DNA from: an uncultured Rhodospirillales bacterium | GTDB taxonomy: Bacteria > Pseudomonadota > Alphaproteobacteria > ATCC43930 > CGMCC-115725 | Assembly (NCBI GenBank): GCA_903828515.1 | Contig: CAIKMD010000002.1 | Coordinates: 496,001 to 560,000, forward strand | DNA: 64,000 bases | Direction: 5' to 3' | Shown: piece by piece, positions 18,266 to 27,956 of the stretch | Layout of the letters: each line of letters opens with the position of its first letter | Numbering within the stretch: position 1 is the stretch's first letter | Position numbers and translations under genes: made by a program | The notes under the pieces: model-generated | Database searches by the model: none | What the model was told of the DNA's origin: nothing | What the model saw: the letters and a program-made list of their open reading frames with translations, nothing else

Positions 18266-19083
18266 CCCAGCGCGACGAGGAACTCGAAGAAGGCAAGATG
18301 CCGCTGCTCGATCATCTGATCGAGTTGCGTAAGCGGCTGCTTTATTCGGCGCTGGCCTTGCTGATCGCCTTCGCGCCGTCGTGGTATTTCAGCAAGGACA
18401 TCTACAATTTCCTCGCCCAGCCGCTGGCCGATGCGCTCGGCCAGGCAACCGGGCGCCATCTCATCTTCACCGACTTGACTGAAGCGTTCTTCACCGATCT
18501 GCGGGTCGCGTTCTGGGCCGCGTTCTGTCTCGCTTTTCCGATCATCGCCAGCCAGATCTGGATGTTCGTCGCCCCCGGGCTCTACAAGCAGGAGCGCCGC
18601 GCCTTTTTGCCGTACATCATGGCGACGCCGATCCTGTTCATCATGGGCGGCTCGCTGGTCTACTACGTGATCTTCCCGGTCGCATGGCGCTTCTTCCTGA
18701 GTTTCGAGTCGCCCGGCGGCAACGGTTCGCTGCCGATCGAGATCGAACCCAAGGTCAGCGAATACCTTACCCTGGTGATGCGGCTGATGCTCGCCTTCGG
18801 CCTGGCGTTCCAGTTGCCGGTGCTGCTGACGCTGATGGCGCGGGTTGGGCTGATCACATCCGAGTGGCTCGCCAAGCAACGGCGCTATGCGGTCGTCCTC
18901 GTCTTTGTCGTCGCAGCCGTCCTGACTCCGCCCGATATCTTCAGCCAGGTCTCGCTGGCGGTACCGTTGCTGATCCTGTTCGAGATATCGATCTGGTCGT
19001 GCAAACTGGTCGAGAAACAGCGCGCCAAGCGTCAGGCGGAACTTGATGCCGAACTTGAAGACGATGATAAAAATTCTTCATAA
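18262..19083 (+). CDS. tatC: Twin-arginine translocase receptor TatC
   Basis: A 273-residue six-helix membrane protein. [21 protein letters not shown] is the conserved N-terminal signal-binding segment, followed by [43 protein letters not shown] and [24 protein letters not shown]. It exports folded proteins such as the twin-arginine thiamine-diphosphate enzyme encoded at 41.9 kb. It overlaps tatB by 4 nt. Confidence 0.96.
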   Translation: MTQRDEELEEGKMPLLDHLIELRKRLLYSALALLIAFAPSWYFSKDIYNFLAQPLADALGQATGRHLIFTDLTEAFFTDLRVAFWAAFCLAFPIIASQIWMFVAPGLYKQERRAFLPYIMATPILFIMGGSLVYYVIFPVAWRFFLSFESPGGNGSLPIEIEPKVSEYLTLVMRLMLAFGLAFQLPVLLTLMARVGLITSEWLAKQRRYAVVLVFVVAAVLTPPDIFSQVSLAVPLLILFEISIWSCKLVEKQRAKRQAELDAELEDDDKNSS

Positions 19084-19127
19084 TCAGCCTGTTGTCGGTT
19101 ATTTCTAAAGTCTTTCAGCGAGTTTGC

Positions 19128-20405
19128 ATGTTCGACCTCAAAGCCATTCGCGACGATCCGCAGGCCTTCGACCAAGGCCTCGCCCGGCGTGGCCGGGCGC
19201 CGCAGACGCCGGCAATCCTGGCGCTCGACAAGGAATGGCGCGCCGCTGAAACCAAGGCGCAGGAACTCCAGGCCGAGCGCAATAAGCTCTCGCGCGAGAT
19301 CGGCGCGGCCAAGGCCAAGGGCGGCGATGCCGCCGACCTGATGCGCCTTGTTGCTGAAAGCAAGGACGAGGAGGCTCGGCTCGGTGTCGAGGCCGCGCGC
19401 CTCAAGGGCGAGGTCGACGCGCTGCTGGCGGGCATTCCCAATCTCCCGGCCGCCGACGTGCCCGACGGCACGGACGAGCATGGCAATGTTCAGGTTCGCC
19501 TGCATGGTGAGCCAAGGCGCTTCGCTTTTCCGGCAAAGGATCATGTCGCGCTGGGCGAGGGGCTCGGGTTGATGGATTTCGCCCGCGCCGGCAAATTGTC
19601 GGGCGCGCGGTTTGTCGTCCTGAGTGGCGCACTGGCGCAACTCGAACGCGCGCTGGGCGCTTTCATGCTGGACCTTCATACGCGCGAATTCGGCTACACC
19701 GAAATATCGCCGCCGTTGCTGGTGCGCGACGAGACGGCCTACGGCACCGGTCAGTTGCCGAAATCCGCCGACGATATGTTCAAGACCACCAACGGGCTCT
19801 GGCTGATTCCGACCGCCGAAACGCCGCTGACCAATCTCGTGGCGGGCGAGATACTCGACGAAGCCAAACTCCCGATGCGGGTGACCGCGTGGACGCCGTG
19901 CTTTCGCTCCGAGGCGGGGGCCGCCGGCAAGGACACGCGCGGCATGATCCGCCAGCACCAGTTCGAGAAGGTCGAACTTGTCTCGATCGCGCATCCCGAT
20001 CAGTCGGCCGAGGAACACGAGCGCATGACCGGCTGCGCCGAGGAAGTGCTGAAGCGCCTCGATCTGCCGTATCGCGTGATGTTGCTGTGTTCGGGCGACA
20101 TGGGCGCGGCGGCACAAAAAACCTATGACATCGAGGTCTGGCTACCGGGTCAGGATACGTATCGCGAGATTTCGAGCTGTTCGAATTGCGGCGAGTATCA
20201 GGCCCGGCGCATGAACGCGCGCTTCAAGCCCAAGGCGGGCAAGGGCAACCGCTACGTTCACACGCTCAACGGCTCGGCTCTTGCGGTCGGCCGCACGCTG
20301 ATCGCCGTGCTCGAAAACCACCAGAAGGAAGACGGCTCGGTCGCGGTTCCGGCCGCGCTGCAACCCTACATGGGCGGATTGAAGGTCATCAGGCTGGATG
20401 GCTGA
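19128..20405 (+). CDS. serS: Seryl-tRNA synthetase
   Basis: A 425-residue class II synthetase. The N-terminal coiled-coil arm (residues about 25-105) contacts the tRNA. Motif 2 is [26 protein letters not shown] and motif 3 is [23 protein letters not shown] 19128 ([14 protein letters not shown]) is the family's start; an upstream in-frame extension to 19092 has no support. The stop lies 8 nt inside the surE gene. Confidence 0.97.
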   Translation: MFDLKAIRDDPQAFDQGLARRGRAPQTPAILALDKEWRAAETKAQELQAERNKLSREIGAAKAKGGDAADLMRLVAESKDEEARLGVEAARLKGEVDALLAGIPNLPAADVPDGTDEHGNVQVRLHGEPRRFAFPAKDHVALGEGLGLMDFARAGKLSGARFVVLSGALAQLERALGAFMLDLHTREFGYTEISPPLLVRDETAYGTGQLPKSADDMFKTTNGLWLIPTAETPLTNLVAGEILDEAKLPMRVTAWTPCFRSEAGAAGKDTRGMIRQHQFEKVELVSIAHPDQSAEEHERMTGCAEEVLKRLDLPYRVMLLCSGDMGAAAQKTYDIEVWLPGQDTYREISSCSNCGEYQARRMNARFKPKAGKGNRYVHTLNGSALAVGRTLIAVLENHQKEDGSVAVPAALQPYMGGLKVIRLDG

Positions 20406-21177
20406 GCGTATCGATCTCGCCCGCGCGCGTATTCTCGTCACCAACGACGACGGCATCGAAGCCCCCGGCATCAAGCTGCTGACGCGGGTGGCGAAAGCGG
20501 TGTCGCGCGACGTCTGGGTGGTGGCGCCCGAGGTCGAGCAAAGCGGCGCGAGCCATTCGCTCACCCTCCACCGGCCGCTGCGCTTGAGGAAACTCGGGCC
20601 GAAGCGCTTCGCGGTCGACGGTACGCCGACCGACTGCGTATTGCTGGCGATCAACTGCGTGCTCGAGGACAAGCGGCCGACGCTGGTGCTGTCGGGCGTC
20701 AACGGCGGCGCCAATATGGGCGAGGATTTGACCTATTCGGGCACCGTCGCCGCCGCGATGGAAGCGACGTTGCTGGGCGTGAAGGCGATCGCCTTCAGCC
20801 AGGTCGTCGGCGACACCGGCCCGTTACGTTTTGCCTGCGCGGCGGCATTCGCCGAGAAAGTGTTGCGCCGTCTGGCCGCGCTGCCCTGGGCGGACGAGAC
20901 TCTCTACAATGTCAATTTTCCCAATCTGCCGCCCGGCAAGGTCACCGGTATCGTCGCGGCGGCGCAGGGCGGGCGCAAGATCGGCGACCATCTCATCAAG
21001 CGTCTCGATCCGCGCGGCCGGCCGTATTACTGGATCGGGCCGCAGCGCGACGACGAACGCACGCGGCGCGGCAGCGACGTGCGCGGGATAAGCGAAGGCA
21101 AGGTGACGGTGACGCCGGTCTTTCTCGATCTCACCAATCGGCGCGCGCTCGGCTGGCTCAAGAAGGCCATGCCATGA
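20398..21177 (+). CDS. surE: 5'/3'-nucleotidase SurE
   Basis: A 259-residue stationary-phase nucleotidase. [18 protein letters not shown] carries the metal-binding Asp-Asp, followed by [34 protein letters not shown] and [26 protein letters not shown]. It overlaps both serS (8 nt) and pcm (ATGA), the usual order. Confidence 0.96.
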   Translation: MAERIDLARARILVTNDDGIEAPGIKLLTRVAKAVSRDVWVVAPEVEQSGASHSLTLHRPLRLRKLGPKRFAVDGTPTDCVLLAINCVLEDKRPTLVLSGVNGGANMGEDLTYSGTVAAAMEATLLGVKAIAFSQVVGDTGPLRFACAAAFAEKVLRRLAALPWADETLYNVNFPNLPPGKVTGIVAAAQGGRKIGDHLIKRLDPRGRPYYWIGPQRDDERTRRGSDVRGISEGKVTVTPVFLDLTNRRALGWLKKAMP

Positions 21178-21821
21178 GCGAGCCCGCCGCGCGGGCAAAG
21201 CTGCTCGCGGCGTTGCGCGCCGAGGGCATCGCCGACGAACGCGTGCTCGACGCGATCAAACGTGTGCCGCGCGACCGCTTCATGCCGCCGGCGTTCCACG
21301 AGCGGGCGTGGGAAAATGCCGCGCTGCCGATCGGCCACGGCCAGACGATCAGCCAGCCTTACATCGTCGCCCTGATGTCCGAGGCGCTTGAAGTCAGCGA
21401 CCGCCACATCGTGCTCGAGATCGGCACCGGATCGGGTTACCAGGCGGCGGTGCTGTCGCTGCTCGCGCGGCGGGTCTTCACCGTCGAGCGTCATCGCGCG
21501 ATGGCCGAGACGGCGGAAAAACGTCTCAAGGAACTGCGCTACAACAACGTCACCTGCCGTTTCGGCGATGGCACCAAAGGCTGGCCCGGTCAGTCCACCT
21601 TCGACCGCATCATGGTCACCGCCGCCGGCAATTCGCTGCCCGATGCACTGATGACGAGTCTCGCCGATGGCGGCGTTTTGGTCGCGCCGGTGGGCGAGGA
21701 AAAGCGCGATCAGACCCTGATGCGGATCCGTCGTACCGGCGACGAGTATGCCGTCGAGGAACTGGGTGCCGTGCGCTTCGTGCCGCTGGTCGCCGGACTG
21801 CCGCGCGCCGCCAAGGGGTGA
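21174..21821 (+). CDS. pcm: Protein-L-isoaspartate O-methyltransferase
   Basis: A 215-residue SAM-dependent enzyme that repairs isoaspartyl residues. Signatures are RVPRDRFMPPAF, GHGQTISQPYIVALM, VLEIGTGSGYQAAVLSLLARRVFTVER and DRIMVTAAGNSLPDAL. Its N-terminus begins 4 nt inside surE. Confidence 0.95.
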   Translation: MSEPAARAKLLAALRAEGIADERVLDAIKRVPRDRFMPPAFHERAWENAALPIGHGQTISQPYIVALMSEALEVSDRHIVLEIGTGSGYQAAVLSLLARRVFTVERHRAMAETAEKRLKELRYNNVTCRFGDGTKGWPGQSTFDRIMVTAAGNSLPDALMTSLADGGVLVAPVGEEKRDQTLMRIRRTGDEYAVEELGAVRFVPLVAGLPRAAKG

Positions 21822-21886
21822 CCCGGTCCTTGCCGGCGCAAAACCGGCCTGTATCGGGGATTCGTGCCGTGGCATATAACGATGCC

Positions 21887-22957
21887 ATGATGCCGTCGAA
21901 GGCACTGATTGTTCTGGCTGCTGTCGCCGCGTTGGGGGCGTGCGCGCGCAATGCGCCGCCGGCGCCGCTGTCGATGCCGGGTCAGCAGGCCACCAAATCG
22001 CCGCCGCCGGCGCTGTCGCCGCAGATGCATCTGCCGCATCCCGATCAGGTCGTGGTCGGGCAGGGGGATACGGTCTACACGATCGCACGGCGCTACGACC
22101 TGCCCGAACGCTCGATCATCGACGCCAATCATCTTCAGCCGCCGTATCGCCTGAATGCGGGCTCGACGCTTTCCCTGCCGCAGGACCGGTTCCATGTCGT
22201 GCAGCCGGGCGACACGCTCTACGGCGTCTCCCGCCTCTACGGGGTCGATGTCAGCACTCTGGCGAGCATCAATCACCTGACCGCGCCCTATGCGATCAAG
22301 GTCGGGCAATCGCTTTATCTGCCCGCCTCGGTCGAGCCGGGCGACCGCAGCACCCAGGTGCTGGCGGCCAAACCGCCGGCCGAACAGTCGCCGGCCGAAA
22401 AAGCCGCCGCGGCCGAATTGCCGCCCGAGGAAAAACCGGCATCGGAGCGACCGCCCGGCGAAAAGCCCGCCGGGGAAAATCCGCCGGGCGAAAAGCCCCA
22501 GGAGCAACGCAAGGCGGTCGCCGCGGCGCCATCCGCGCCGGCCTCTGCCGCAGCGCCCGCCGCTCGTGCCGGCAAACAGAGTTTCACCTGGCCGGTCAAG
22601 GGCCGGGTCATCGGCAAATACGGCACCAACGCGGGTGGCACGCATAATGACGGCATCAACATTGCCGTGCGCGCGGGCGAGCCGATTCACGCCGCCGATG
22701 GCGGCGTTGTCGCCTATGCCGGGAACGAACTGCGCGGTTATGGGAACCTCGTGCTGATCAAGCATCCCGGCGGCTACATGACCGCTTACGCGCATAATTC
22801 GTCGCTGCTGGTAAAGCGCGGCGACCTGGTGACCCGCGGCCAGGAGATCGCCAAAGCCGGATCGACCGGCACGGTCAACTCGCCGCAGCTTCATTTCGAG
22901 ATTCGCCAGGGCACCCGCGCGCTCGATCCGAGCACCTATCTGCCGAGCACGAGCTGA
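21887..22957 (+). CDS. LysM/M23 lipoprotein, degenerate LytM (NlpD/DipM-like)
   Basis: 356 residues. The ATG pair at 21887/21890 gives a lipoprotein signal ending in LGAC; a GTG at 21818 overlapping pcm would bury that lipobox. Two LysM repeats follow (HPDQVVVGQGDTVYTIARRYD and RFHVVQPGDTLYGVSRLYG), then a Pro/Glu-rich repeat linker and a C-terminal LytM domain (from FTWPVKGRVIGKYG). The LytM metal site is incomplete: HNDGIN has Asn where active enzymes have Asp, and the final HxH reads QLH. It should therefore bind wall and activate amidases, like NlpD, rather than cut. Typical last gene of the surE-pcm block. Confidence 0.9.
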   Translation: MMPSKALIVLAAVAALGACARNAPPAPLSMPGQQATKSPPPALSPQMHLPHPDQVVVGQGDTVYTIARRYDLPERSIIDANHLQPPYRLNAGSTLSLPQDRFHVVQPGDTLYGVSRLYGVDVSTLASINHLTAPYAIKVGQSLYLPASVEPGDRSTQVLAAKPPAEQSPAEKAAAAELPPEEKPASERPPGEKPAGENPPGEKPQEQRKAVAAAPSAPASAAAPAARAGKQSFTWPVKGRVIGKYGTNAGGTHNDGINIAVRAGEPIHAADGGVVAYAGNELRGYGNLVLIKHPGGYMTAYAHNSSLLVKRGDLVTRGQEIAKAGSTGTVNSPQLHFEIRQGTRALDPSTYLPSTS

Positions 22958-23030
22958 TCGCGTTCCGATCGCTAAAAAATTCGTAAATTTCGCGCGATGG
23001 GCCGCGGGGTCGGCGCGTGGGCAGATTCGC

Positions 23031-23045
23031 TTAACCTCGACTTAA
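23031..23045 (+). promoter_or_regulatory. CtrA-type box TTAA-N7-TTAA
   Basis: TTAACCTCGACTTAA is a perfect TTAA-N7-TTAA match to the CtrA full site of alphaproteobacteria. It lies 49 nt before the FIST gene start at 23094, in the position of a promoter. The match is exact, but function is inferred. Confidence 0.55.
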
Positions 23046-23093
23046 TGACGGAACGGTAAGAAAGGAGCATCGCCGTAATAAGGGTATCTATCG

Positions 23094-24221
23094 ATGAAGG
23101 TCGAACAACGTCTTTGGCAGTCGCGCCGGGGCTGGCATGTGCTGGGCTCCGACGGGCCGATCAAGGCGTCGCTGGTGCTGTTCTTCGCGGCGCCCGGTAC
23201 GCTCGATGACGGTGCGCGTTTCGCCGAACTCCAGGCCGCCTATCCGGGTGCGGCGCTGCTCGGCTGCACGACCGGCGGCGAGATCGCCGAAGTTGACGTC
23301 TATGACGGCTCGGTGATCGCGACCGCGATCGAATTCGAGCACACCGAAATCAAATTCGCCGTCGATTTCGCGGCGCCCGGCAAAAGCTCGTTCGAGATCG
23401 GCACCCGGATCGGTTCGGTGTTGCCGGCCGAGGGCTTGCGCAACGTATTCGTGCTGTCGGACGGCACCAGGGTCAACGGTACCGAACTGGTGGCGGGGGT
23501 TCAGCACGTTCTCGGCCGCGACGTCTGCATGACCGGGGGCCTCGCCGGCGACGGCGCCAGCTTCCAGACGACCAAGGTCGGTCTCAACGCGAATCCCGAT
23601 GCCGGTCGCGTCGTCGCGGTCGGATTCTATGGCGAACGCATTCGCGTCGGTTATGGCAGCGTCGGCGGTTGGGACGCGGTCGGCGCTGAACGGATCATCA
23701 CCCGGTCGAGCGGCAATACGCTGTTCGATCTCGACGGTCAGCCCGCGCTCGATCTCTACAAGCAATATCTCGGTGCCGAAGCGGCGAACCTGCCGGCCAG
23801 CGCGCTGCTGTTCCCGCTGCGTATTCAGCCGAAAGGCGATCCCGACGCCAGTCTCGTGCGCACGGTCGTCGGTGTCGACGAAGAAAAGAAGGCGATGATC
23901 TTCGCCGGCAGCATCCCGGAAGGCCATGTCGCCCAGGTGATGCTCGGCAATTTCGATCATCTCATCGCCGGCGCCGGACGCGCCGCGCGGAAGGCCGCGA
24001 TCCCCGACGCAAAGCTCGCGATCCTCGTGAGCTGCATCGGTCGCAAGCTGCTGCTCGGCCAGCGTATCGCTGACGAAGTCGAAGCGGTGGCTGACGTGCT
24101 GGGCGAGGGTTGCCGCACCACGGGCTTTTACTCTTACGGCGAAATCGCGCCGCTTGAAGCATCGGCGGTCTGCGATCTGCACAATCAGACGATGACCATC
24201 ACGACGTTCGCCGAAATCTGA
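23094..24221 (+). CDS. FIST-domain sensory protein
   Basis: A 375-residue soluble protein with the FIST N and C domains, found in sensory proteins thought to bind small ligands such as amino acids. The N-terminal block includes ALLGCTTGGEIAEVDVYDGSV and NVFVLSDGTRVNGTELVAGV; VCMTGGLAGDGASFQTTKVG is the core. The C-terminal block has LVSCIGRKLLLGQRIADEVEAVADVLG and TTGFYSYGEIAPLEASAVCDLHNQTMT. It is followed 2 nt later by a histidine kinase, the expected partner. A CtrA-type box stands in its promoter. Confidence 0.88.
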   Translation: MKVEQRLWQSRRGWHVLGSDGPIKASLVLFFAAPGTLDDGARFAELQAAYPGAALLGCTTGGEIAEVDVYDGSVIATAIEFEHTEIKFAVDFAAPGKSSFEIGTRIGSVLPAEGLRNVFVLSDGTRVNGTELVAGVQHVLGRDVCMTGGLAGDGASFQTTKVGLNANPDAGRVVAVGFYGERIRVGYGSVGGWDAVGAERIITRSSGNTLFDLDGQPALDLYKQYLGAEAANLPASALLFPLRIQPKGDPDASLVRTVVGVDEEKKAMIFAGSIPEGHVAQVMLGNFDHLIAGAGRAARKAAIPDAKLAILVSCIGRKLLLGQRIADEVEAVADVLGEGCRTTGFYSYGEIAPLEASAVCDLHNQTMTITTFAEI

Positions 24222-24223
24222 AC

Positions 24224-25147
24224 ATGCATAAGTTGCTGCAGCGTCAACTCCGGCAAGCGCGCCAGGCGAGCGCCACGGGCGAACTCGACCTCGACGTGCT
24301 GCTCGACTTGATCGATGCGGCCTATGTCGAAGTCGATCGCGAACGCCGCTTCACCGCCCATGCCCACCAGGTCATGCGCGACGAGCAGGCCTCGGCGATC
24401 CGGGGGCAGGCCGAGGCCGTGAATGCGCGCACCGCCGCCGAAGCCGAATTGCTGAAGCAGGAGCGCCTGTCGTTGCTGGGCCGGTTGACCGCCTCGGTGG
24501 CACATGAACTGCGCAATCCGCTGAGCACGATCCGCAATACTGTCCATGTCATCGGCCAGATGGCCGAGGCGGGCGGCGTCGACGTGGCGCGCCCGATGAG
24601 CCGTTGTCAGCGCACCGTCGATCGCTGCGACAGCATCATCGGCGATTTGCTCGATTACGCCAACGAGCGTGAACTCCATCCCATGTCGATGCGGCTTGAC
24701 GCATGGCTGGGCGAAGTGGTGGCCGATATCAAAATACCGGACCACGTCATGCTTGAGTGCCGCTTCGGCGCTCCTGAAGCGGTGGCGCCGGTCGATGCCG
24801 AACGCATGCGTTGCGTTGTCGAGAACGTCGTCCAAAATGCGGTGCGGGCGATCAGCGAGGCGACCGGGTTGCTCGATCGCCGCATCACGATCTCGACCCA
24901 TCAAGGCGCGATGGCCGAAATCGTCATCGCGGATACCGGTCCCGGCATGACTGCCGAGGTGCTGGCTCGCGTGTTCGAGCCGCTCTACAGCACCTATCCG
25001 TTCGGCACCGGCCTTGGCCTTCCGACGGTCAAGCAGATCGTCGAGCTGCATGGCGGCGACATCGCCATCGGCAGTACGCCGGGCACCGGCACGCGCGTCA
25101 TCATCCGCCTGCCGCTCGCCGCGGCGAAGGCGACGAAGGCGGCTTAG
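24224..25147 (+). CDS. Soluble sensor histidine kinase paired with FIST protein
   Basis: 307 residues without a membrane segment. After an N-terminal helical region (1-80), the H-box is SVAHELRNPLSTIRN with phospho-acceptor His94. Then come the N-box NVVQNAVRAI, G1 DTGPGM and G2 GTGLGLPTVKQIVELHGG. It lacks its own input domain, so the upstream FIST protein is the likely sensor. No response regulator is adjacent. Confidence 0.92.
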   Translation: MHKLLQRQLRQARQASATGELDLDVLLDLIDAAYVEVDRERRFTAHAHQVMRDEQASAIRGQAEAVNARTAAEAELLKQERLSLLGRLTASVAHELRNPLSTIRNTVHVIGQMAEAGGVDVARPMSRCQRTVDRCDSIIGDLLDYANERELHPMSMRLDAWLGEVVADIKIPDHVMLECRFGAPEAVAPVDAERMRCVVENVVQNAVRAISEATGLLDRRITISTHQGAMAEIVIADTGPGMTAEVLARVFEPLYSTYPFGTGLGLPTVKQIVELHGGDIAIGSTPGTGTRVIIRLPLAAAKATKAA

Positions 25148-25196
25148 TCCAACCACGGCCCGTTGCGCCTTTGCGCGCCTGCCCGCATGATGGGGC

Positions 25197-26315
25197 ATGG
25201 AACGCTTCACCCGATCGATCGCGGAAATCTGGCAACACTGGGAGCCCAACGCCAAGGCGGGGCTGCATCCGATGGTGTTCACCACCTATGAGGATCACAG
25301 CCTGGTTTTTCCCACGCTTAAATCGCTCGATCGCGATGCGTGGGCGGCGGCCTACAGCGCGGTGGCCGATCCGATCGCGGCGTTGGCGCGTGAAGCGGAA
25401 GCGGCGGGCGACGTGCAGAGTGCCAAGGATCATTACTTCCACGCCTACGGTCTTTATCGGATGGCGCGGTTTCCGACGACGAACTCGGCGGGCAAGCGCG
25501 CGGCCTACAAGAAATCGCAGGAGATGTATCGCGCAACGACGCGTTATCTCCCCTATGCGTTCGAGCGCGTCGAGATTCCGTTTTCGGGCAAGCCGGGCGA
25601 GGGCGATCATGCGGTCGCCTATTTCATCCGGCCGAAGGACAGCGCCGAACGCCTGCCGCTGGTGATCATGTGGGCCGGCATCGATACGTTCAAAGAAGAT
25701 CGCACCGAAATCTGGGAGCCGATCATCGCGGCGAAACTCTCGCTGCTGCTGATCGACATGCCGGGCACCGGCGACGCGCCGCTCAAGGGCTCGGAGGATG
25801 CCGAGCGCCTATGGGATCATGTGTTGGCGTGGTGCGCGAAACGGCCCGAGATCGATGCCGAACGCATCGGCGCCTGGGGCGGCAGCACCGGCGGCTATTG
25901 GGCGGCGAAGGTCGCTCACACGCACAAGGACAGACTCGCGGCGGTTGTCGCTCAAGGCGGCTGCGCGCATCATGCCTTCACGCCCGACTGGATCGAGAAG
26001 TCACAGCACGGTTCCTACGCGTTCGAGCTTGCCGAAACCTTGGCGAGCGCGTTCGGCCGGGCCGGCTTCGACGAATGGGTCGATTATTGTCCCAGGCTGT
26101 CGCTGTTGAAGCAGGGCGTGCTCGATCGACCGTGCACCAAGCTCCTGCTGGTCAACGGCACGCAGGATACGATCTTTCCGATCGAGGATATGCATCTGCT
26201 GCTGGAACACGGCTCGCCCAAGACGGCGCGCTTTTATCCGGTCGGGCATATGGGCTACACGCCCGATACCAACCCGACGATCGTGCGCTGGCTTGCGGAG
26301 ACGTTGCGGGCGTAG
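25197..26315 (+). CDS. Alpha/beta-hydrolase (esterase FrsA-like)
   Basis: A 372-residue hydrolase. The nucleophile elbow is GAWGGSTGGYWAAK, the oxyanion region LPLVIMWAGIDTFKED, and the acid/His end NGTQDTIFPIEDMH...YPVGHMGYTPD. The extra N-terminal 130 residues are helical, as in FrsA-like esterases. It begins 49 nt after the kinase with no clear terminator between, so co-transcription is possible. Substrate unknown. Confidence 0.82.
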   Translation: MERFTRSIAEIWQHWEPNAKAGLHPMVFTTYEDHSLVFPTLKSLDRDAWAAAYSAVADPIAALAREAEAAGDVQSAKDHYFHAYGLYRMARFPTTNSAGKRAAYKKSQEMYRATTRYLPYAFERVEIPFSGKPGEGDHAVAYFIRPKDSAERLPLVIMWAGIDTFKEDRTEIWEPIIAAKLSLLLIDMPGTGDAPLKGSEDAERLWDHVLAWCAKRPEIDAERIGAWGGSTGGYWAAKVAHTHKDRLAAVVAQGGCAHHAFTPDWIEKSQHGSYAFELAETLASAFGRAGFDEWVDYCPRLSLLKQGVLDRPCTKLLLVNGTQDTIFPIEDMHLLLEHGSPKTARFYPVGHMGYTPDTNPTIVRWLAETLRA

Positions 26316-26322
26316 TGTTGCG

Positions 26323-26865
26323 TCAGACCGGCTGCAGTGGTGCGTGCGGTTGCGGCGGCATCTCGATCCGAATGGGATCGTCGATCCGCACGTCGCCGCC
26401 GGACACCACAATCGCCATAATGCCGGACTTACGGACGGTTTTGCCGTCCGCGTCACGATCGAGAACGGCGTTCATCAGGCCGGACTGAAACTTGTTGAGC
26501 TGATGGCACGGATTGCGCAGGCCGGTCACTTCGACGATGGCGTCCTGTCCAAGGTGCAGGCGGGTCCCGGTCGGCAGGGCGAGTAGATCAATGCCGCGGG
26601 TCGTGATGTTCTCGCCCATTTGTCCCGCCGAGACGGCGAAACCGGCGCGGGACAATTCGTCATGCAGTTCGGCGTGGATGAGGTGAACCTGTCGCAAATT
26701 CGGCTCGTCGGGATTGCGCGCCACGCGGTAACGATGTTTGATCGTTTTACCCATATGGGCGTCGCCCTCAACCCCGAGCCCCGGCAAAAGCCGGATGCTC
26801 AGCTGAGTCGGTTTGCTGAATGTGTAGGTTGCGCTGCGACTGACCGCGACGACCGATCCGTTCAA
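26323..26865 (-). CDS. MOSC domain protein
   Basis: A 180-residue MOSC-domain protein, the sulfur-carrier fold of molybdenum-cofactor sulfurases. It has GVEGDAHMGKTIKHRY, MGENITTRGIDLLALPTGTRLHLG and VTGLRNPCHQLN with the conserved Cys. It starts at TTG 26865, six nt after a GGAGG ribosome site. It converges on the esterase, leaving 7 nt between the two genes. Confidence 0.88.
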   Translation of the reverse strand: MNGSVVAVSRSATYTFSKPTQLSIRLLPGLGVEGDAHMGKTIKHRYRVARNPDEPNLRQVHLIHAELHDELSRAGFAVSAGQMGENITTRGIDLLALPTGTRLHLGQDAIVEVTGLRNPCHQLNKFQSGLMNAVLDRDADGKTVRKSGIMAIVVSGGDVRIDDPIRIEMPPQPHAPLQPV

Positions 26866-26887
26866 ACGTCGCCTCCTTCTGCCGACC

Positions 26888-27745
26888 TCACCCGAGCGTC
26901 TTGCCGAGCCGTCCCGCCAGATCCTGAATGTATTGCCAGGCGACCCGGCCGGAGCGGGCGCCGCGGGTGATCGCCCATTCCGATGATTCGGCCTTGAGCT
27001 TGTCGTCCGGGTAAGCGAGGCCGTAATGAGTCGCGTAGCCGTGGACCATCGCCAGATAGGTCTGCTGGTCGCAGGCGTGGAAGCCGAGCCACAGCCCGAA
27101 GCGGTCGGACAGCGAGACTTTTTCCTCGACGGCTTCGCCGGGGTTGATCGCGCTCGATCGTTCGTTCTCGATCATGTCGCGCGACAAAAGATGCCGGCGG
27201 TTCGAGGTGGCATAAAGCACGACGTTGTCGGGCCGGCCCTCGATGCCGCCTTCGAGCACGGCCTTCAACGATTTGTAGCTCGCATCCTGATTGTCGAAGG
27301 AGAGGTCGTCACAGAAGAGGATGCAGCGCCGCGTGGTGTGGCGCAGCCGGCTCAACAGGCGCGGCAGGGATGGAATGTCCTCGCGATGAATCTCGACCAG
27401 CACCAGCGCGTGCGGTTTCTCGGCATTGGCGGCGGCGTGGACCGCCTTCACGAGCGAGGATTTGCCCATGCCGCGCGCGCCCCAGAGCAGCACGTTGTTG
27501 GCGGGCAGGCCCTGAGCGAAGCGCCTTGTGTTGTCGAGCAGGATGTCGCGGACGCGATCGACGCCCTGGAGCAGAGCGATATCGACGCGATTGACCGTCT
27601 TCACCGGTTCGAGGAATTCGCGGTCGGCATGCCACACGAAGGCATCGGCGGCGTCGAAATTACTCTCGGCCGGCGGCGGCGGGGCCTGGCGCTCCAGCGC
27701 GGCGGCGACCCGCGCCAGCAAGGCCTCGATCTTAGCGTCGGTCAT
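26888..27745 (-). CDS. AAA-type ATPase, DUF815 family
   Basis: A 285-residue P-loop ATPase. Walker A is GARGMGKSSLV (about residues 89-99) and Walker B CILFCDDLSF. The family-specific blocks LKAVLEGGIEGRPDNVVLYATSNRRHL and SDRFGLWLGFHACDQQTYL identify DUF815. Function is unknown although it is widely conserved. The lipoprotein gene upstream ends 7 nt before it on the same strand. Confidence 0.9.
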   Translation of the reverse strand: MTDAKIEALLARVAAALERQAPPPPAESNFDAADAFVWHADREFLEPVKTVNRVDIALLQGVDRVRDILLDNTRRFAQGLPANNVLLWGARGMGKSSLVKAVHAAANAEKPHALVLVEIHREDIPSLPRLLSRLRHTTRRCILFCDDLSFDNQDASYKSLKAVLEGGIEGRPDNVVLYATSNRRHLLSRDMIENERSSAINPGEAVEEKVSLSDRFGLWLGFHACDQQTYLAMVHGYATHYGLAYPDDKLKAESSEWAITRGARSGRVAWQYIQDLAGRLGKTLG

Positions 27746-27752
27746 GCGTCGA

Positions 27753-27956
27753 TCAGCGGTCGTAGGTCCACAAGGTCGGGCCGCTCGCGATTACGTATCC
27801 GTCGGCTTGGTGATTCTCGACGCATTGCCGGAGCGCGGCATACATCAGAGAATAGGTGCAGTCCTCGGTCGCACCCGATGCATCGCGCATCACGATTGTG
27901 TCGGTGCAGCCGGCAAGCACCAAGGCGGCAAGCCCCAAGGCGATAAAGGTTTTCAT
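27753..27956 (-). CDS. Small lipoprotein of unknown function
   Basis: 67 residues: a classic lipoprotein signal MKTFIALGLAALVLAGC (lipobox LAGC, Cys17), then a 50-residue tail with two further cysteines (DCTYS, RQCVENHQ). It is separated by 7 nt from the DUF815 ATPase gene and probably shares its transcript. No family recognised. Confidence 0.75.
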   Translation of the reverse strand: MKTFIALGLAALVLAGCTDTIVMRDASGATEDCTYSLMYAALRQCVENHQADGYVIASGPTLWTYDR

